A DNA stretch of 64,000 nucleotides from Rutidosis leptorrhynchoides (lineage: Eukaryota > Streptophyta > Magnoliopsida > Asterales > Asteraceae), in NCBI RefSeq assembly GCF_046630445.1, contig NC_092341.1, positions 260,327,001-260,391,000 of the forward strand, written 5' to 3'. The stretch's first letter is position 1, and the number at the start of each line of letters is the position of its first letter. The position numbers and the translations under genes were made by a program. Shown piece by piece: positions 1 to 10,876 of the stretch. A model generated the notes under the pieces. That model was not told the origin of the DNA. It ran no database searches and saw only the letters and a program-made list of their open reading frames with translations.

Positions 1-1440
1 TGCATTATTTTTTGAACTTCGGTCTCGCATTCTTTTGTTCGAGGATCAAGATACATTAATTGAGGTTCACACCATGAAACATCATTTTCTTTATTTTTTA
101 TTTCTCCCCCTAATATAGGGAATAATGTTTCATTAAAGTGACAATCAGCAAAACGTGATGTAAAAACATCACCCGTCATGGGTTCAATATATCTTATTAT
201 TGAAGATGTTTCATATCCAACATATATTCTCATCCTTCTTTGAGGACCCATTTTAGTGCGTTGTGGTGGTGCGATAGGGACATAAACCGCACAACCAAAT
301 GTTCTAAGGTGGGAAATATTTGGCTGATGGCCAAAAGCAAGTTGTAAGGGAGAATATGTATGACTTGCGCTTGGTCTAATGCGAATCAATGTTGCAGCAT
401 GCAAAATTGCATGACCCCATACAGATACTGGGAGTTTTGTTCTCATTATCAATGGTCTAGCTATTAGCTGCAATCGTTTAATTAATGATTCAGCTAAACC
501 ATTTTGTGTATGCACATGGGCAACAGGATGTTCAACAATAATCCCAATAGACATGCAAAAGTTATTAAATGCTTGAGACGTAAACTCACCGGCATTATCT
601 AGTCTCACCCTTTTAATAGTATAATCAGGGAAATGTGCTCTCAATTTAATAATTTGAGCAAGAAATTTTGCAAATGCCATATTTCGACTTGATAATAGAC
701 AAACATGAGACCATCTACTAGATGCGTCTATTAGAACTATAAAATATCTAAATGGTCCACATGGTGGATGAATTGGTCCACATATATCACCTTGAATTCT
801 TTCAAGAAATATTGGTGATTCTTTTTCAACCTTAAGAGGTGATGGTCTTATTATCAACTTTCCAAGTGAGCATGATGTACATGGGATAAGTGCATCATGA
901 GGGATCCTTTGATCCGCCAATGGATGTTCATGTGTATTTTGTATTATTCTTTTCATCATTGTTGATCCTGAGTGGCCTAATCTCTCATGCCACAAACTGA
1001 TCATTACAGGATCACATGATTTTTCTTTAACTACCACATTTACTTCAGGTACATTTATATGTGTATAATGTAAACTAGAATGAAGTCTTGGTAGTTTTTC
1101 AATTACACGATTCTTATCAGTGATACTTAAATATTTTTCATTTTTTGTTGTCACTGACTGATAATCATATCCATTTTGGTATATGTCAGAGAAACTTAAC
1201 AAATTTCTCTTTGACATTGGAGAAAATATGGCATTATTTATCAGAAAATTCGTACCATTTGGTAACATGAATTTTGCCTTTCCCATTCCTTTTATTAAGT
1301 CCACAGGACCTGATATAGTATGTATAGTTCCTTCCGTTGCTTTCAAGTCTGTGAAATATTTTTTAGATTTGAGTATGGTGTGAGTGGCACCACTGTCTGC
1401 AATACAAATATCTCCACCATTTAACTGATTTTTTACTCCA
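1..1440 (-). CDS. Copia-A pol, protease and integrase part, runs off the window
   Basis: My translation of the minus strand gives a copia polyprotein segment: a retropepsin motif (IADSGATHT) near 1395, the pre-integrase zinc region (WHERLGHSG with a downstream C-x2-C) around 860-1000, then the integrase core with GDICGP, LDNAGEF and NGLAES around 470-770. It continues to the left edge, so reverse transcriptase and RNase H are expected beyond it. The segment is part of a retroelement and not a host gene. It appears largely open by eye. Confidence 0.75.
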
Positions 1441-1620
1441 GCAGTATACATCATGAACTTCAAAAAAAATTTGAGAAACAAATAATGAGTACATAATTCA
1501 TCAATATATTACATTCAAAACATGTTACAAACGATAGCACATAATAAGGAAATATGTAGTAAACTAGATATGGTGTAGATTGAAAATCTACAACCATTTA
1601 TTTAACGGGAACATATAATA

Positions 1621-1768
<148 letters not shown>

Positions 1769-1769
1769 T

Positions 1770-2828
1770 TTATTCATTAAAGTAGTCACAAGTTGGCTCA
1801 GTGATTTTTGTATCAAGGTCATCCACAAGATTTGCTTCTTTTCGTTTTCCCTTTAGGGATTCTTGATACCGATTAACAGAATTCTGATTTGTTCGGCAGT
1901 TTTTAGACCAGTGGCCAATTTTACCATATCGGTAACAAGAATCTTCAACATTCTTTGAAGAGCCTTCTTCAACATTGTGATTTGTGGGATTGTATGGTGT
2001 TTGAATTTTATAATTTTGTGTATTATTATTTCTTTGTCCACGACCACTACCACCACGACCACGACCTCCACCACGACCATTACCATAAGGGTGATTTCGA
2101 ACATAGTTATGATTTTTATTATTGTTATGGTAATTTCCATGATGATGGTTTTGGCCAATATGGCCACGACCTTGTCCACGCCCTCGTCCATGTGCATTTC
2201 TTCTTTTATTATTATTATTGTTAATAGCATTAGCTTCAGGAAATGCTAGCGCACCGGTAGGACGAGATTCTTGATTTTTCATCAGTAATTCTTTATTAAC
2301 TTCTGCAACTAAGAGATAAGTTTGAAGTTTGGAAAAAGTTTTATAATTCTGCAATCTTAAATTTTCTTGCACAGTTATGTTTGCAGAATGCATTGTGGAG
2401 AAAGTTTTCTCCATCATATCAGCATCACTTATTTCTTGACCACATAATTGAAGCTTTGAACGGATCTTGAACATGGCCGAGCTGTACTCACTTACCTTTT
2501 TGAAATCTTGGAACCTTAGATTTCTCCATTCTTCCCTCGCAGTTGGGAGTAATATTTCCTTTTGATTATCGAATCTACTCTTGATACTTTCCCATAAAAC
2601 ATGTGGATCTTTGATAGTGAGAAACATATGTTTTAAAGTGGTATCAATATGTTTGCGAATAAAAGCAATTGATTTTAATTTATCTTGATCGGAACAAGTA
2701 TTATTTTCTTTTAAAGTTTCTAGAATACCCAATGATCCAAGATTTATTTCTACGTCCATAACCCATGATGTGTAGTTTGTTCCCGATACGTCTAAGGCAT
2801 CAAACTCAAGCTTTGATAAGTTTGACAT
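1770..2828 (-). CDS. Copia-A gag (fossil element part)
   Basis: A 352-codon frame with the hallmarks of a plant copia Gag. The N-terminal third resembles the UBN2/gag-polypeptide family (motifs like [11 protein letters not shown] and [14 protein letters not shown]). A central Asn/Gly/Arg-rich basic linker follows (about residues 205-285), then a zinc-knuckle-like segment near residue 300. Gag packages the element RNA. The start is the first ATG after the leader. The frame ends a few bases from the AT microsatellite that separates it from the protease/integrase part. Overlapping Tyr/Ile and His/Asp-rich frames in this stretch are shadows of the repeats. Confidence 0.8.
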   Translation of the reverse strand: MSNLSKLEFDALDVSGTNYTSWVMDVEINLGSLGILETLKENNTCSDQDKLKSIAFIRKHIDTTLKHMFLTIKDPHVLWESIKSRFDNQKEILLPTAREEWRNLRFQDFKKVSEYSSAMFKIRSKLQLCGQEISDADMMEKTFSTMHSANITVQENLRLQNYKTFSKLQTYLLVAEVNKELLMKNQESRPTGALAFPEANAINNNNNKRRNAHGRGRGQGRGHIGQNHHHGNYHNNNKNHNYVRNHPYGNGRGGGRGRGGSGRGQRNNNTQNYKIQTPYNPTNHNVEEGSSKNVEDSCYRYGKIGHWSKNCRTNQNSVNRYQESLKGKRKEANLVDDLDTKITEPTCDYFNE

Positions 2829-3072
2829 TTTCTATTTTCAGAAAGATGAACAACATAAATCATAATCATAATCATAATCAAATTTTTTTTTTATAGACAA
2901 ATAACAACATGAAATTAGAATTAGTTTAGATTCATAAGTAGCAAACAAAGGAATAATGGTATGATTACAAATAATAAAACCATAAGGGAAGGATAGAATA
3001 TAGGTTCATATTATATTATTAATAATATTATTATAATATATATTAAGTTATAGTATATATTACTATAATATA

Positions 3073-3406
3073 TTTTTCTTATTTTAACTTTTAAGATTTA
3101 CTTTTAATAAAAATACAAACTACTTTTTCTTATTTTAACTTTTAAGATTTACTTTTAATAAAAATACAAACTACTTTTCTTATTTTAACTTTTAAGATTT
3201 ACTTTTAATAAAAATACAAACTACTTTTTTCTTATTTTAACTTTTAAGATTTACTTTTAATAAAAATACAAACTACTTTTTCTTAATTTAACTTTTAAGA
3301 TTTACTTTTAATAAAAATACAAACTACTTTTTCTTATTTTAACTTTTAAGATTTACTTTTAATAAAAATACAAACTATTTTTTCTTATTTTAACTTTTAA
3401 GATTAT
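3073..3406. repeat. 51-bp tandem repeat, about 7 copies
   Basis: The AT-rich unit (containing CTTATTTTAACTTTTAAG) recurs with a period of 50-52 bp from about 3073 to 3406. It lies in the untranslated leader of Copia-A between the LTR and gag. Confidence 0.95.
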
Positions 3407-3533
3407 AAATTTAAGAATAAACATTAGTATGCATGAAATAAATAATGATTAATTGCATAAGTAATCATAAATATTAGATAACATATAAAGACCCCATCGT
3501 ATTCGTATTGATCGGAATTAATCTCGACCCATG

Positions 3534-3600
3534 GTACCGTGTTGTCAAATGACGTGTTGCGTACATAAAGTACCGTGTTGTCAAATGACGTGTTGCGTAC
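3534..3600. repeat. 36-bp tandem duplication in the Copia-A leader
   Basis: Two near-exact copies starting GTACCGTGTTG at 3534 and 3570. Inside each unit the heptamer CGTGTTG is itself repeated. Confidence 0.9.
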
Positions 3601-3617
3601 AATCATGAGGTCTTATT

Positions 3618-3838
3618 AACATAAATATAAATGTTAGTGAAGTTAATAAGAGTTAGATTACAGAAAATATAATTCATGCGGTATAACCGACCATATATAA
3701 CTTAAATAACATAAATATAAATGTTAGTGAAGTTAATAAAAGTTAGATTACAGAAATATAATTCAGGCGGTATAACCGACCATATATAACTTAAATAACA
3801 TAAATATAAATGTTAGTGAAGTTAATAAAAGTTAGATA
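3618..3838. repeat. 89-bp tandem repeat in the Copia-A leader, 2.5 copies
   Basis: Units start at about 3618, 3707 and 3797, the last partial. The two full units each contain the hairpin CGGTATAACCG (3679-3689 and 3768-3778), CGGTTATACCG on the element's sense strand. The same hairpin occurs in the Copia-B LTRs. Confidence 0.92.
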
Positions 3839-3913
3839 ATTTCGTACCTTGATTAGTGACGTGTGCTTGCTTTGATAAACCTTGATTATACGGAGCACTT
3901 CGTGCTGATAACG

Positions 3914-4123
3914 TGTTATAATTCAGTAGGCTTATAACTACCTTTAGTGGCCTAGTTCTTAACTGTAGACTAATAAGTATATAGAGAGAATATGAGAGAA
4001 TATGAGAGAATATATTTAGTGTGTGTTTTATAAACTCATAACACACATATTTATACTCAAAAAATCTACTATACAATATCTATAATAATAATAAAATTAA
4101 CATCCAATTTAACTTTTATAACA
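3914..4123 (-). repeat. 5' LTR of Copia-A
   Basis: On the plus strand this block begins TGTTATAA and ends TTATAACA, a perfect 8-bp terminal inverted repeat, giving a short 210-bp LTR. A TATA box (TATAAATA on the minus strand) lies at 4048-4055. Directly inside the LTR, at about 3898-3913 on the minus strand, is CGTTATCAGCACGAAG, which resembles the initiator-Met primer-binding site in its TATCAG core and is a motif I know from other plant copia leaders. The partner LTR is outside the window, so the boundary rests on the inverted ends and the primer-site position. Confidence 0.7.
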
Positions 4124-4341
4124 AATAGAAATTTTATCATATACACACTTACCTTATTAACCTCTCAAATCACATATTTACCTACTTAAATGAATAACAT
4201 CACATATACCTACTATAATCACTTGAATGCTTCATATATACAATTACTAAATTCAAATATTAATCAAAACCTATAAGTCTTAATAACTACTAATTAAAAT
4301 TTTATTAATCATGAAGTTTATTGTTTAAGGTTTAAAGTTTA

Positions 4342-4447
4342 GCCAATGAGGCCTTGCTTCATTGGTATCCATGTTTCATGGATTCGAGAGTGACCCAAGT
4401 TCGAGTCTAACAACTAACAACTAACCTTGCCTTTCAAAAAAAAAAAA
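4342..4447 (+). mobile_element. tRNA-derived SINE with perfect target duplication
   Basis: A body of about 106 bp ends in A12 (4436-4447). It is flanked by identical 13-bp direct repeats, GGTTTAAAGTTTA, at 4329-4341 and 4448-4460. It carries a pol III A-box-like segment (TTGCTTCATTGG, about 4354-4365) and a B-box-like segment (AGTTCGAGTCT, about 4398-4408). An A tail, an exact target duplication and an internal pol III promoter define a SINE mobilised by a LINE. Short compared with typical plant SINEs, so possibly 5' truncated or a short family. Confidence 0.8.
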
Positions 4448-4460
4448 GGTTTAAAGTTTA

Positions 4461-5011
4461 AGATAAGGATTTAGTATTAGAGTTTAAGATTTAGGATTTA
4501 AGGTTTCAATTTAAATGAACTGAGTATGTGAGATTCACCCTTAATATTTAATAAGGTTTTTGGGATTGCATTTTTCAAAAAGATTTCACATTTACAAAAT
4601 GACATTTTGAAAATGTATGTCTCTAAATTCTTTTTCAAAGCTACATTTTTTTCTCTAGCAAAACGCATATATGACGTAGTATTCAGATAATCTCCTCATA
4701 TCTTAATTTTAAAGTGTTTCAAAACAGAACATTGTGATATCTGTGCATTTTATCATAGTTTTGCATAGCAATGGCAATAGAAAGAGTTTAAAAGAGTAGA
4801 TCTACCAAATCCACTTTCCAATTTGGACGATTTGACACACCATTATTGGGATATGAGTTATCTTTAATGATTTGTTTGAAAAAATGTCTCAAACTTTTTG
4901 TTACTGCCGTTTTACATGGGCCATTGCCACTTATGACCATATACATACCTCAAATTGTGGTCTTTGTTCCTTCTTAATTATCATTGATATGTTTAAATGT
5001 TGATAAGCTAG
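4461..5011. other. Unrecognised AT-rich intergenic DNA
   Basis: I see no gene, long repeat or convincing motif here. Confidence 0.5.
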
Positions 5012-5014
5012 TAA

Positions 5015-5415
5015 GGGTTCGTTTGATAAAACTAAATGATTTAGCGCTGAATGGTTTATAATCTGAATGGTTCAGTGTCTCTGAATGAATTTAGTTCTGA
5101 ATGACAATAAGCTGTTTGATAATCATATTGAATATACAATATGAATCACTTAAATCAACTTGTTATCGTTTAACATTAACAAAAACTTCAATATACTTAT
5201 TTGATAAGTGTTCTGGATACGATTTAAGAATGATATTACATAAAATTTAGCCTCTTAATAGTTAAGAGAGTGTTTTAACTCTCAATGGTTCAACAGTGAA
5301 TACTGAACCATTCAGCACCATATCTCATTCAGAGGTCAGAAATAAACGCACTGAATGCTGAATGGTTCAGCATTCAATGCTGAACCATTCCATTAAGAGG
5401 TAAACAAACGCACCC
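5015..5415. mobile_element. MITE with TAA flanks and subterminal repeats
   Basis: The ends match as inverted repeats over 10 of 11 bases (GGGTTCGTTTG at 5015-5025, CAAACGCACCC at 5405-5415) and are flanked by TAA at 5012-5014 and 5416-5418. A TWA target duplication suggests a PIF/Harbinger (Tourist-like) origin. The motif CTGAATGGTTCA recurs in both orientations near the ends, as transposase-binding subterminal repeats do. At 5360-5390 two copies form a hairpin with 14-bp perfect arms and a 3-nt loop. No transposase is encoded, so it is non-autonomous. A hAT origin is the alternative. Confidence 0.7.
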
Positions 5416-5860
5416 TAAATCATGTAAGAATAAAGTTTTCTATGTTGACGCTAAAATATTTTCTCTCAGACCTAACCCTTTTTTTCGAGAAAAGATAAAT
5501 ATTATAAATGAAAATAAGATCTTCTTCAAAATGATGAAGGCTTCGTAGAAGGTTACATCGAATACAAAAACCTACTAAGAAAAAACATAGCCTATATATC
5601 AACAAGAAAATGATTACGCAAAATCACAAAGAATCCACGGATTGAGACCCCACACGTAATATTTCAGGTTATAACATAGCTTGAACGTAGTAGCCTATAA
5701 GAACACTTTCAACTTGATTCTTACAAGTATGTTATCCCAACATGTGATTTTACCGTTTAAAAGGATTCTAGGAATGAAATGATTCTAGAAAGTAGTTTCC
5801 GAATATATAGATTACGCTTTGCCATAAATATGTTGAAGTTTGTTGATTTTAAACAAACGT

Positions 5861-5926
5861 GTTGAATGGTTCAACATTCAGCAATGAACTATTCAATATT
5901 CAATTAAGAGTTAAACAAACGAACCC
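5861..5926. mobile_element. Second, partial end of a related MITE
   Basis: This stretch repeats the GAATGGTTCA motifs and ends in CAAACGAACCC, a terminus like that of the MITE at 5015-5415. No matching second end or target duplication was found, so it is a fragment. Confidence 0.5.
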
Positions 5927-6224
5927 AACTTTCATCTTGTAACAAATGTAGATATAATAAAATAACGATGACAACAATATGATTTTCCAAATCCAGTTAA
6001 AATCACCTTAATATTAATATATATTATTATTATTATTGATTGATTAATATATTTTACATAAAGTAAAATGAGTATTCAAAGTGACTCTTGTGATATCATA
6101 AAACCAATATAAATTCGCTACAATGTATCTCTGTAAAAGATACCAACGTCACAGGGTGTATTTGGTCCTCCTACGCCTCTTGCTTCTTGCACAGGACCGT
6201 GACCGAACGAAGACGTGAAATCAG

Positions 6225-6535
6225 TTTTTTTTTTTTAACAGTAAGATTGGAGTCACTGGATCACCAAAGGAATTTCCACCACCCGATCATATCCGTCCCA
6301 CATGTCTAGGATGTTCCACCGAACAACCGCATAAGACAAGCTCTGCATATAGTCACTGTTAGAAAGCACCCCTTGAACAACAGTCATAGGACATGCTCAG
6401 ACAATGATGTCTCTAGAGGACTCCATAACCAACTACAAAAGCAAATTGCAATATGAAATCTCCATGTAAGACTCGAACTCTAGACCTCACGGACACCCAG
6501 AAAAGTGGTAACCATTCAGTTAAATGGAGATGGTT
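6225..6535 (-). mobile_element. Probable tRNA-derived SINE, minus strand
   Basis: On the minus strand an A-box-like segment (TAACTGAATGG, about 6512-6522) is followed about 35 bp later by a B-box-like GTTCGAGTC (6473-6481). The copy ends in an A12 tail (T12 on the plus strand, 6225-6236). The body is about 300 bp. I could not find a convincing target duplication, so the 5' limit is approximate. Confidence 0.55.
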
Positions 6536-7444
6536 TAATTAGCAAAAAAGTTCAGTCTACAATCATTGGATGACAACGTTCATTGTTAATGAAGAAGTAC
6601 CTATGTGCCGCTATACTGACAGGTCAATTGTCCGGTCATCGGTGGTAATTGGGATTAGAAATTAAAAAAGAAAATTAAAGGATATGATTTCGCATGTAAA
6701 ATGTTACAGTCAAATTTCAAGGGGTCGAGTTAATTGAATAATGATGACAAGTTGATTGCTATTTGTCATATCCACTGTTTCTACACTAGTTGTCTTGATG
6801 TTTCAAGGCTACATTCCAAAACCAAAAACACCCTCTTCAGGTAAATCCGATTTTTGATACATCCGAAACTAATAATACCATTCCGACGTGTATCTCATGC
6901 AATGCGAGTGGTACGTTACGATGTCGAGAGACCAGGCTTATCAAGAATCAAATTAGCAAACAGAAACTTTGGTAAGTGACAAAAACCTATTAATAACATC
7001 TTTGTTTGGTCACCTTCACTGCGGTTTGTCATCACGGACCACAAGTCATATCAAATCGCCAGAGTGGCGCACAAATAAGTGAAAGTCGAGTCGCTTTCAT
7101 ACTTCATCCTCAATCAAAAAGAGATGGGAAATTTAATAATTGAATGACTGTTAAAACATTGTGAGTTCTAATGCAGACTCCATACAACTCTATCAGCACA
7201 TTAACCCAAATTTCTGAAATAGTCCAATCTGCAAATGAAGGTACAATATCTCATTCGAGGTGCTATAGTTACTCATAGTTGATCCGCAGACAATATTCTT
7301 AACAAAAAAAAGTACCAACAAACAAGGTTGCGAATGTCGCTAGTTAGGGCTAGTCGAACAGGACCTAGTGGGAACAAGTCGGCCGTTGACCAACTATGAC
7401 TTCGACAAATTTTGACTGAATAAATCCCGATTTTTCCTGACTTG
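6536..7444. other. Unrecognised intergenic DNA
   Basis: No coding region seen. From about 7325 the sequence becomes rich in AGTCG/GTTGACC motifs, which continue on the far side of the MITE at 7445-7641. That suggests an older repeat that the MITE interrupts. Confidence 0.4.
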
Positions 7445-7641
7445 GGGGCTGTTTACTTTTTTCTGAATCTGCCCATGTTTCTACTTGGCTCTTAATGGAA
7501 AAGGATGTCTGATTCTATGTCTCTTTAAACAGGCCAATTTTCAGATTAAATGATAGATTAAGTGACAAAGAAACATCAACTTCACTTACCGAATTAAGAG
7601 CTGTACAGAAACATATAATTGAGTGTACAGTAAACAGGCCC
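7445..7641. mobile_element. Small MITE-like element with inverted ends
   Basis: The ends GGGGCTGTTTAC and GTAAACAGGCCC are inverted repeats apart from one base, about 197 bp apart, with no coding capacity. It sits within an AGTCG-rich repeat. No clear target duplication was found, so the superfamily is undecided; the ends resemble hAT-type MITEs. Confidence 0.55.
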
Positions 7642-8742
7642 TTAGCCCTTAGCGACTTTTGGCCGATTTGACCCGTTGACTAACTTTGACCGACTTGGGC
7701 TTAGTCGGGTCGAACTAGTCCCCAAATCCGACTAGACGGGGAATAGTCAGCTGACTATTACAGTACAACACTGGTAATAAACTGATGGATTTGGTTAGTG
7801 AGTTAGGGCTCAAAAACGGATGTTGAATGGGCTGATAGAAAGAAATTTATCAAGATCAGTGATAGTGTGATACAACAGCAGATAATGAGAAAACAAAGTA
7901 AAAGGAACACATACATGATACACATGTAGTGATTGATCTATTAACCACAGTACTTCAACAAAACAAAAAAGCTTTTGAAGCGTTGCAGATAAAAACCTAG
8001 TTGGTTATTAAACAGTTTGTTTTCTGTTGATCGCCAATTCCCTGCAACAACTTACAAATAGAGCATAAAGCTTACCACAAAATACTGATCAGCGTTCAAA
8101 CACACTGATCCTACAACTAACGAATTCAAAGATATATAAATTGTGAAAATGGAGAGAAACGATAATATATTGATCTAGTGTACCGACAATTCCATATTTC
8201 GATAATTTTTGTCTAAAAGTGCTCTGTAAGATTAACCAATTAATTAGCAAATTGTATATGAAAAAGACAAGATCGATTGAATTGTTTAAGCTTGATCAAT
8301 TTCAAGGTGACTCACAGGTTTTCTAACTTTCATTTATATGCATCGTTATGCGTATATTCATGTTCGATAAACTTTTAAAACATTTAGGAATACAACACTT
8401 TTGAAGCATCTCTAAGTAGTCTACCTACGCCTTTAAAGGGACCAGCTATAAACAATCAAATTTACAAAATCCCATAAATATAACCAGCATAGCATCACCA
8501 CATCAGATTGCATAAAGCAACACATAATAGCATAACGTACCTTCATACAAGCTATAAATGCGCTTAGGAAAATTATTATTAAGAATATAAATCTTACTGA
8601 CTTACCAAATATTAAAAGGTATGTGGATTGTGCTCCCACATTCAAAAGGTTAGAAGAAAACATTTAATCTGCTAATACCAAAAAACACCCAACCATGTTC
8701 TAACTGTTTGTTGTCACCAATCAGATAAAAATTTCTTGTTCC
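7642..8742. other. Intergenic DNA and 3' flank of the PPR gene
   Basis: No further gene seen. The last few hundred bases before 8743 should hold the 3' UTR and polyadenylation region of the minus-strand PPR gene, but no cleavage site can be fixed from sequence alone. Confidence 0.4.
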
Positions 8743-10698
8743 TTACGCAGCGACAGGTGTAGAACCTGCAGTGTCTTTAACACGCTTCATCGAACTAAAC
8801 AGATTCAAAACATCAACATGGTTTCTAATAAACCTAGGACATTTCGAAAGAAAATCTTGTGCTTCATTATGTCTTCCAGCCTTAAAATACGCTTTAAAAA
8901 CACGTGTATAAACAGCTGTCGACGGTACATTCTTAACAGTCATAGCTTTCAAGAACATTACCGTATCATCAGTAGACCCCTTCTTTGTAACAAATTTAAC
9001 AAACGGGTCAATATAAGGTGGGTACCCGTTACCTTTCATTGGACCAAAAAGGTTAACAGCTTCTTTAAACAACCCTTGATCCAAAAGTTTGGTTATTAAT
9101 AACTTATAAGTCGTATGCCACGGTTTAACACCCTTCTCAGTTACCACCTCTAAAAGAAGTTTGTAAGCTTCATCTGCTTTACCCTTTGAACAATACGCAT
9201 TTGTCAATGTTTCCAACGCAAAACCGCCATTAAATGCACCTTCGATTTCAAGAAGCTTTTTATAACAATCACAAGCTTTATCCAAATGATTCGAAGCACA
9301 GTATCCTTCAACTAAAGACACCCAAGTTTTATAACTCGGAGCAGTTCCAGAAGCTTCCAAAAATTCAATAAACTCGCCCGCTTCCTCCATTTTACTGTCT
9401 TTGCTGAGCTGGAAGCCGATTTTGCCTTGCAACTTTTCATCAGGAACAAAACCAAATTCCTCCATTGCTATTAAAATCTTGTTGCATTCCCCGTATCTAC
9501 CAACACTCGTTAACGACTTAAGAACAGTATCCAATTCCTTATTCGTTAAACTGTTGCCACTCTCTTTATAAACCCTTAACACCTTCGAAAACAACTCCAT
9601 ATCCAACTCGTCACCAGTTACTATTTTCCTTAACAGAAACGGGCAATCTTGCAATGAGGGCTTAACATTACCACCCAAAGCAAACTCATACAAATCAACA
9701 GCCTCTTTCAACATTTTCTTCCTAACCAATTTACTCAAAACACCAACATACGTTGACTTTTCCAAGTCAAAACCAGCCGTCTTCATTTCATCAATCAACC
9801 TCCAAAACTTATCCATATAATCCTCTCTAAACAACTCTCGCGCAAGCGCGTTATAACTCGTCTCATCATGCTTATACAAACTACTCTCTTCAATCCACCT
9901 AAAAAAGATAACCGCTTTATTCGGCTCGGTCCCGAGACCTTCTATTATCAACTTAACCAAATCACCTGTAAACACAACCCCCATATCTTTCAGCTTTGTT
10001 TCCACATCATCACTCCAAGGTACTTGTTTAATAACTTTACAAACTTTATAACTAACTTTCTCAACCGAATTATCAACCGATCCTAACGCAAACAAATCTT
10101 TCAACTTTTTCACATCGCCTTCTAACCCGTCTGCTTCAAATTTTGCCATGGCCCGAACCGATGCACCTTTTTTAACTCCATACCCTTTCTTCTTCATAAA
10201 ATCAACCAATTCCCAAAACTCTTTCACCAGCCCATTCCCACCCAACATTCCTAATAATCGATTACAAGAATTCGAGCTCAACTTATCACTTTCATTACTC
10301 ATAACCCAGTCATAAAACCTCTTATCAGAACCCGGTTCAGAACCACGGTTTTTAAAAAACTCGTTAACATTCTCACTAACAATTAGTTCATTTTTGGATT
10401 TCAATTCAATCAAAACATCCTCGTTAGTTTTAATTGGATCTGAATACAGTTCAATCAACGCGGAAGTGATGGCAGATTGATCTAGTTGTTTAATTTGTTC
10501 AACAGATGACGATGATGACGATGATGATGATGATGAAAATAATCGATGAGAATTAGGGTTTTTGAAATGAAATTGGGGTGTGTGTAAATTGAGTGTGCGA
10601 TTATGAGAGATAGGATGTGTGAGTGACGATTGTACCTTGGATTGAGCCATGGAAATAGATTTGCAACGTTGAAGAAGAAGACGCCATTGATTTCTCAT
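8743..10698 (-). CDS. P-class pentatricopeptide repeat protein, probably mitochondrial
   Basis: An intact, intronless 651-codon gene. PPR proteins are helical-repeat RNA binders that act in organelle RNA processing, translation or the mitoribosome. The N-terminus (residues 1-68) is basic, rich in Arg/Ser and almost free of acidic residues, contains RLFSS, and fits a mitochondrial presequence. A run of 11 serines follows (residues 55-65). PPR-like helical pairs of about 35 residues are visible from about residue 280 to 630, for example those beginning TSYNAL, STYVGV, KTWVSL and TTYKLL, with divergent repeats before them. No E, E+ or DYW extension is present, so it is P-class and not an editing factor. 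It resembles the Arabidopsis At3g02490/At5g15980 group; I recall this from memory and have not checked it. The first ATG gives the presequence. A telo-box lies about 75 bp upstream. No breaks were seen. Confidence 0.88.
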   Translation of the reverse strand: MRNQWRLLLQRCKSISMAQSKVQSSLTHPISHNRTLNLHTPQFHFKNPNSHRLFSSSSSSSSSSSVEQIKQLDQSAITSALIELYSDPIKTNEDVLIELKSKNELIVSENVNEFFKNRGSEPGSDKRFYDWVMSNESDKLSSNSCNRLLGMLGGNGLVKEFWELVDFMKKKGYGVKKGASVRAMAKFEADGLEGDVKKLKDLFALGSVDNSVEKVSYKVCKVIKQVPWSDDVETKLKDMGVVFTGDLVKLIIEGLGTEPNKAVIFFRWIEESSLYKHDETSYNALARELFREDYMDKFWRLIDEMKTAGFDLEKSTYVGVLSKLVRKKMLKEAVDLYEFALGGNVKPSLQDCPFLLRKIVTGDELDMELFSKVLRVYKESGNSLTNKELDTVLKSLTSVGRYGECNKILIAMEEFGFVPDEKLQGKIGFQLSKDSKMEEAGEFIEFLEASGTAPSYKTWVSLVEGYCASNHLDKACDCYKKLLEIEGAFNGGFALETLTNAYCSKGKADEAYKLLLEVVTEKGVKPWHTTYKLLITKLLDQGLFKEAVNLFGPMKGNGYPPYIDPFVKFVTKKGSTDDTVMFLKAMTVKNVPSTAVYTRVFKAYFKAGRHNEAQDFLSKCPRFIRNHVDVLNLFSSMKRVKDTAGSTPVAA

Positions 10699-10770
10699 TG
10701 CTGATTTTGGGGGTAAAATGTGAGATTTCGGCTGATGGAAATTAGGGGTTTTGAAGGTCGGGTGGGTTTT

Positions 10771-10778
10771 TAGGGTTT
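10771..10778 (-). promoter_or_regulatory. Telo-box upstream of the PPR gene
   Basis: AAACCCTA on the minus strand, about 75 bp upstream of the PPR start codon and overlapping a TATAAACCC stretch. Telo-boxes are common near the starts of plant genes for translation and organelle biogenesis, which fits the proposed role. Confidence 0.55.
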
Positions 10779-10844
10779 ATAGATTCAAGTTGTTTTGTTG
10801 AATAATATCAGGTGTTTCACACGCAGGGAAATGAGGGATCACGA

Positions 10845-10847
<3 letters not shown>

Positions 10848-10876
<29 letters not shown>
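10848..10876. repeat. Poly-T tract, 29 bp
   Basis: A 29-base T run between the PPR promoter and the Cassandra-type insertion. It could be the A tail of an old minus-strand retroposon, but no body was recognised. Confidence 0.9.

Noticed and set aside
8433-8663. Small hydrophobic minus-strand protein next to the PPR gene
   Set aside because: AT-rich chance frame in the expected 3' flank, with no family resemblance.
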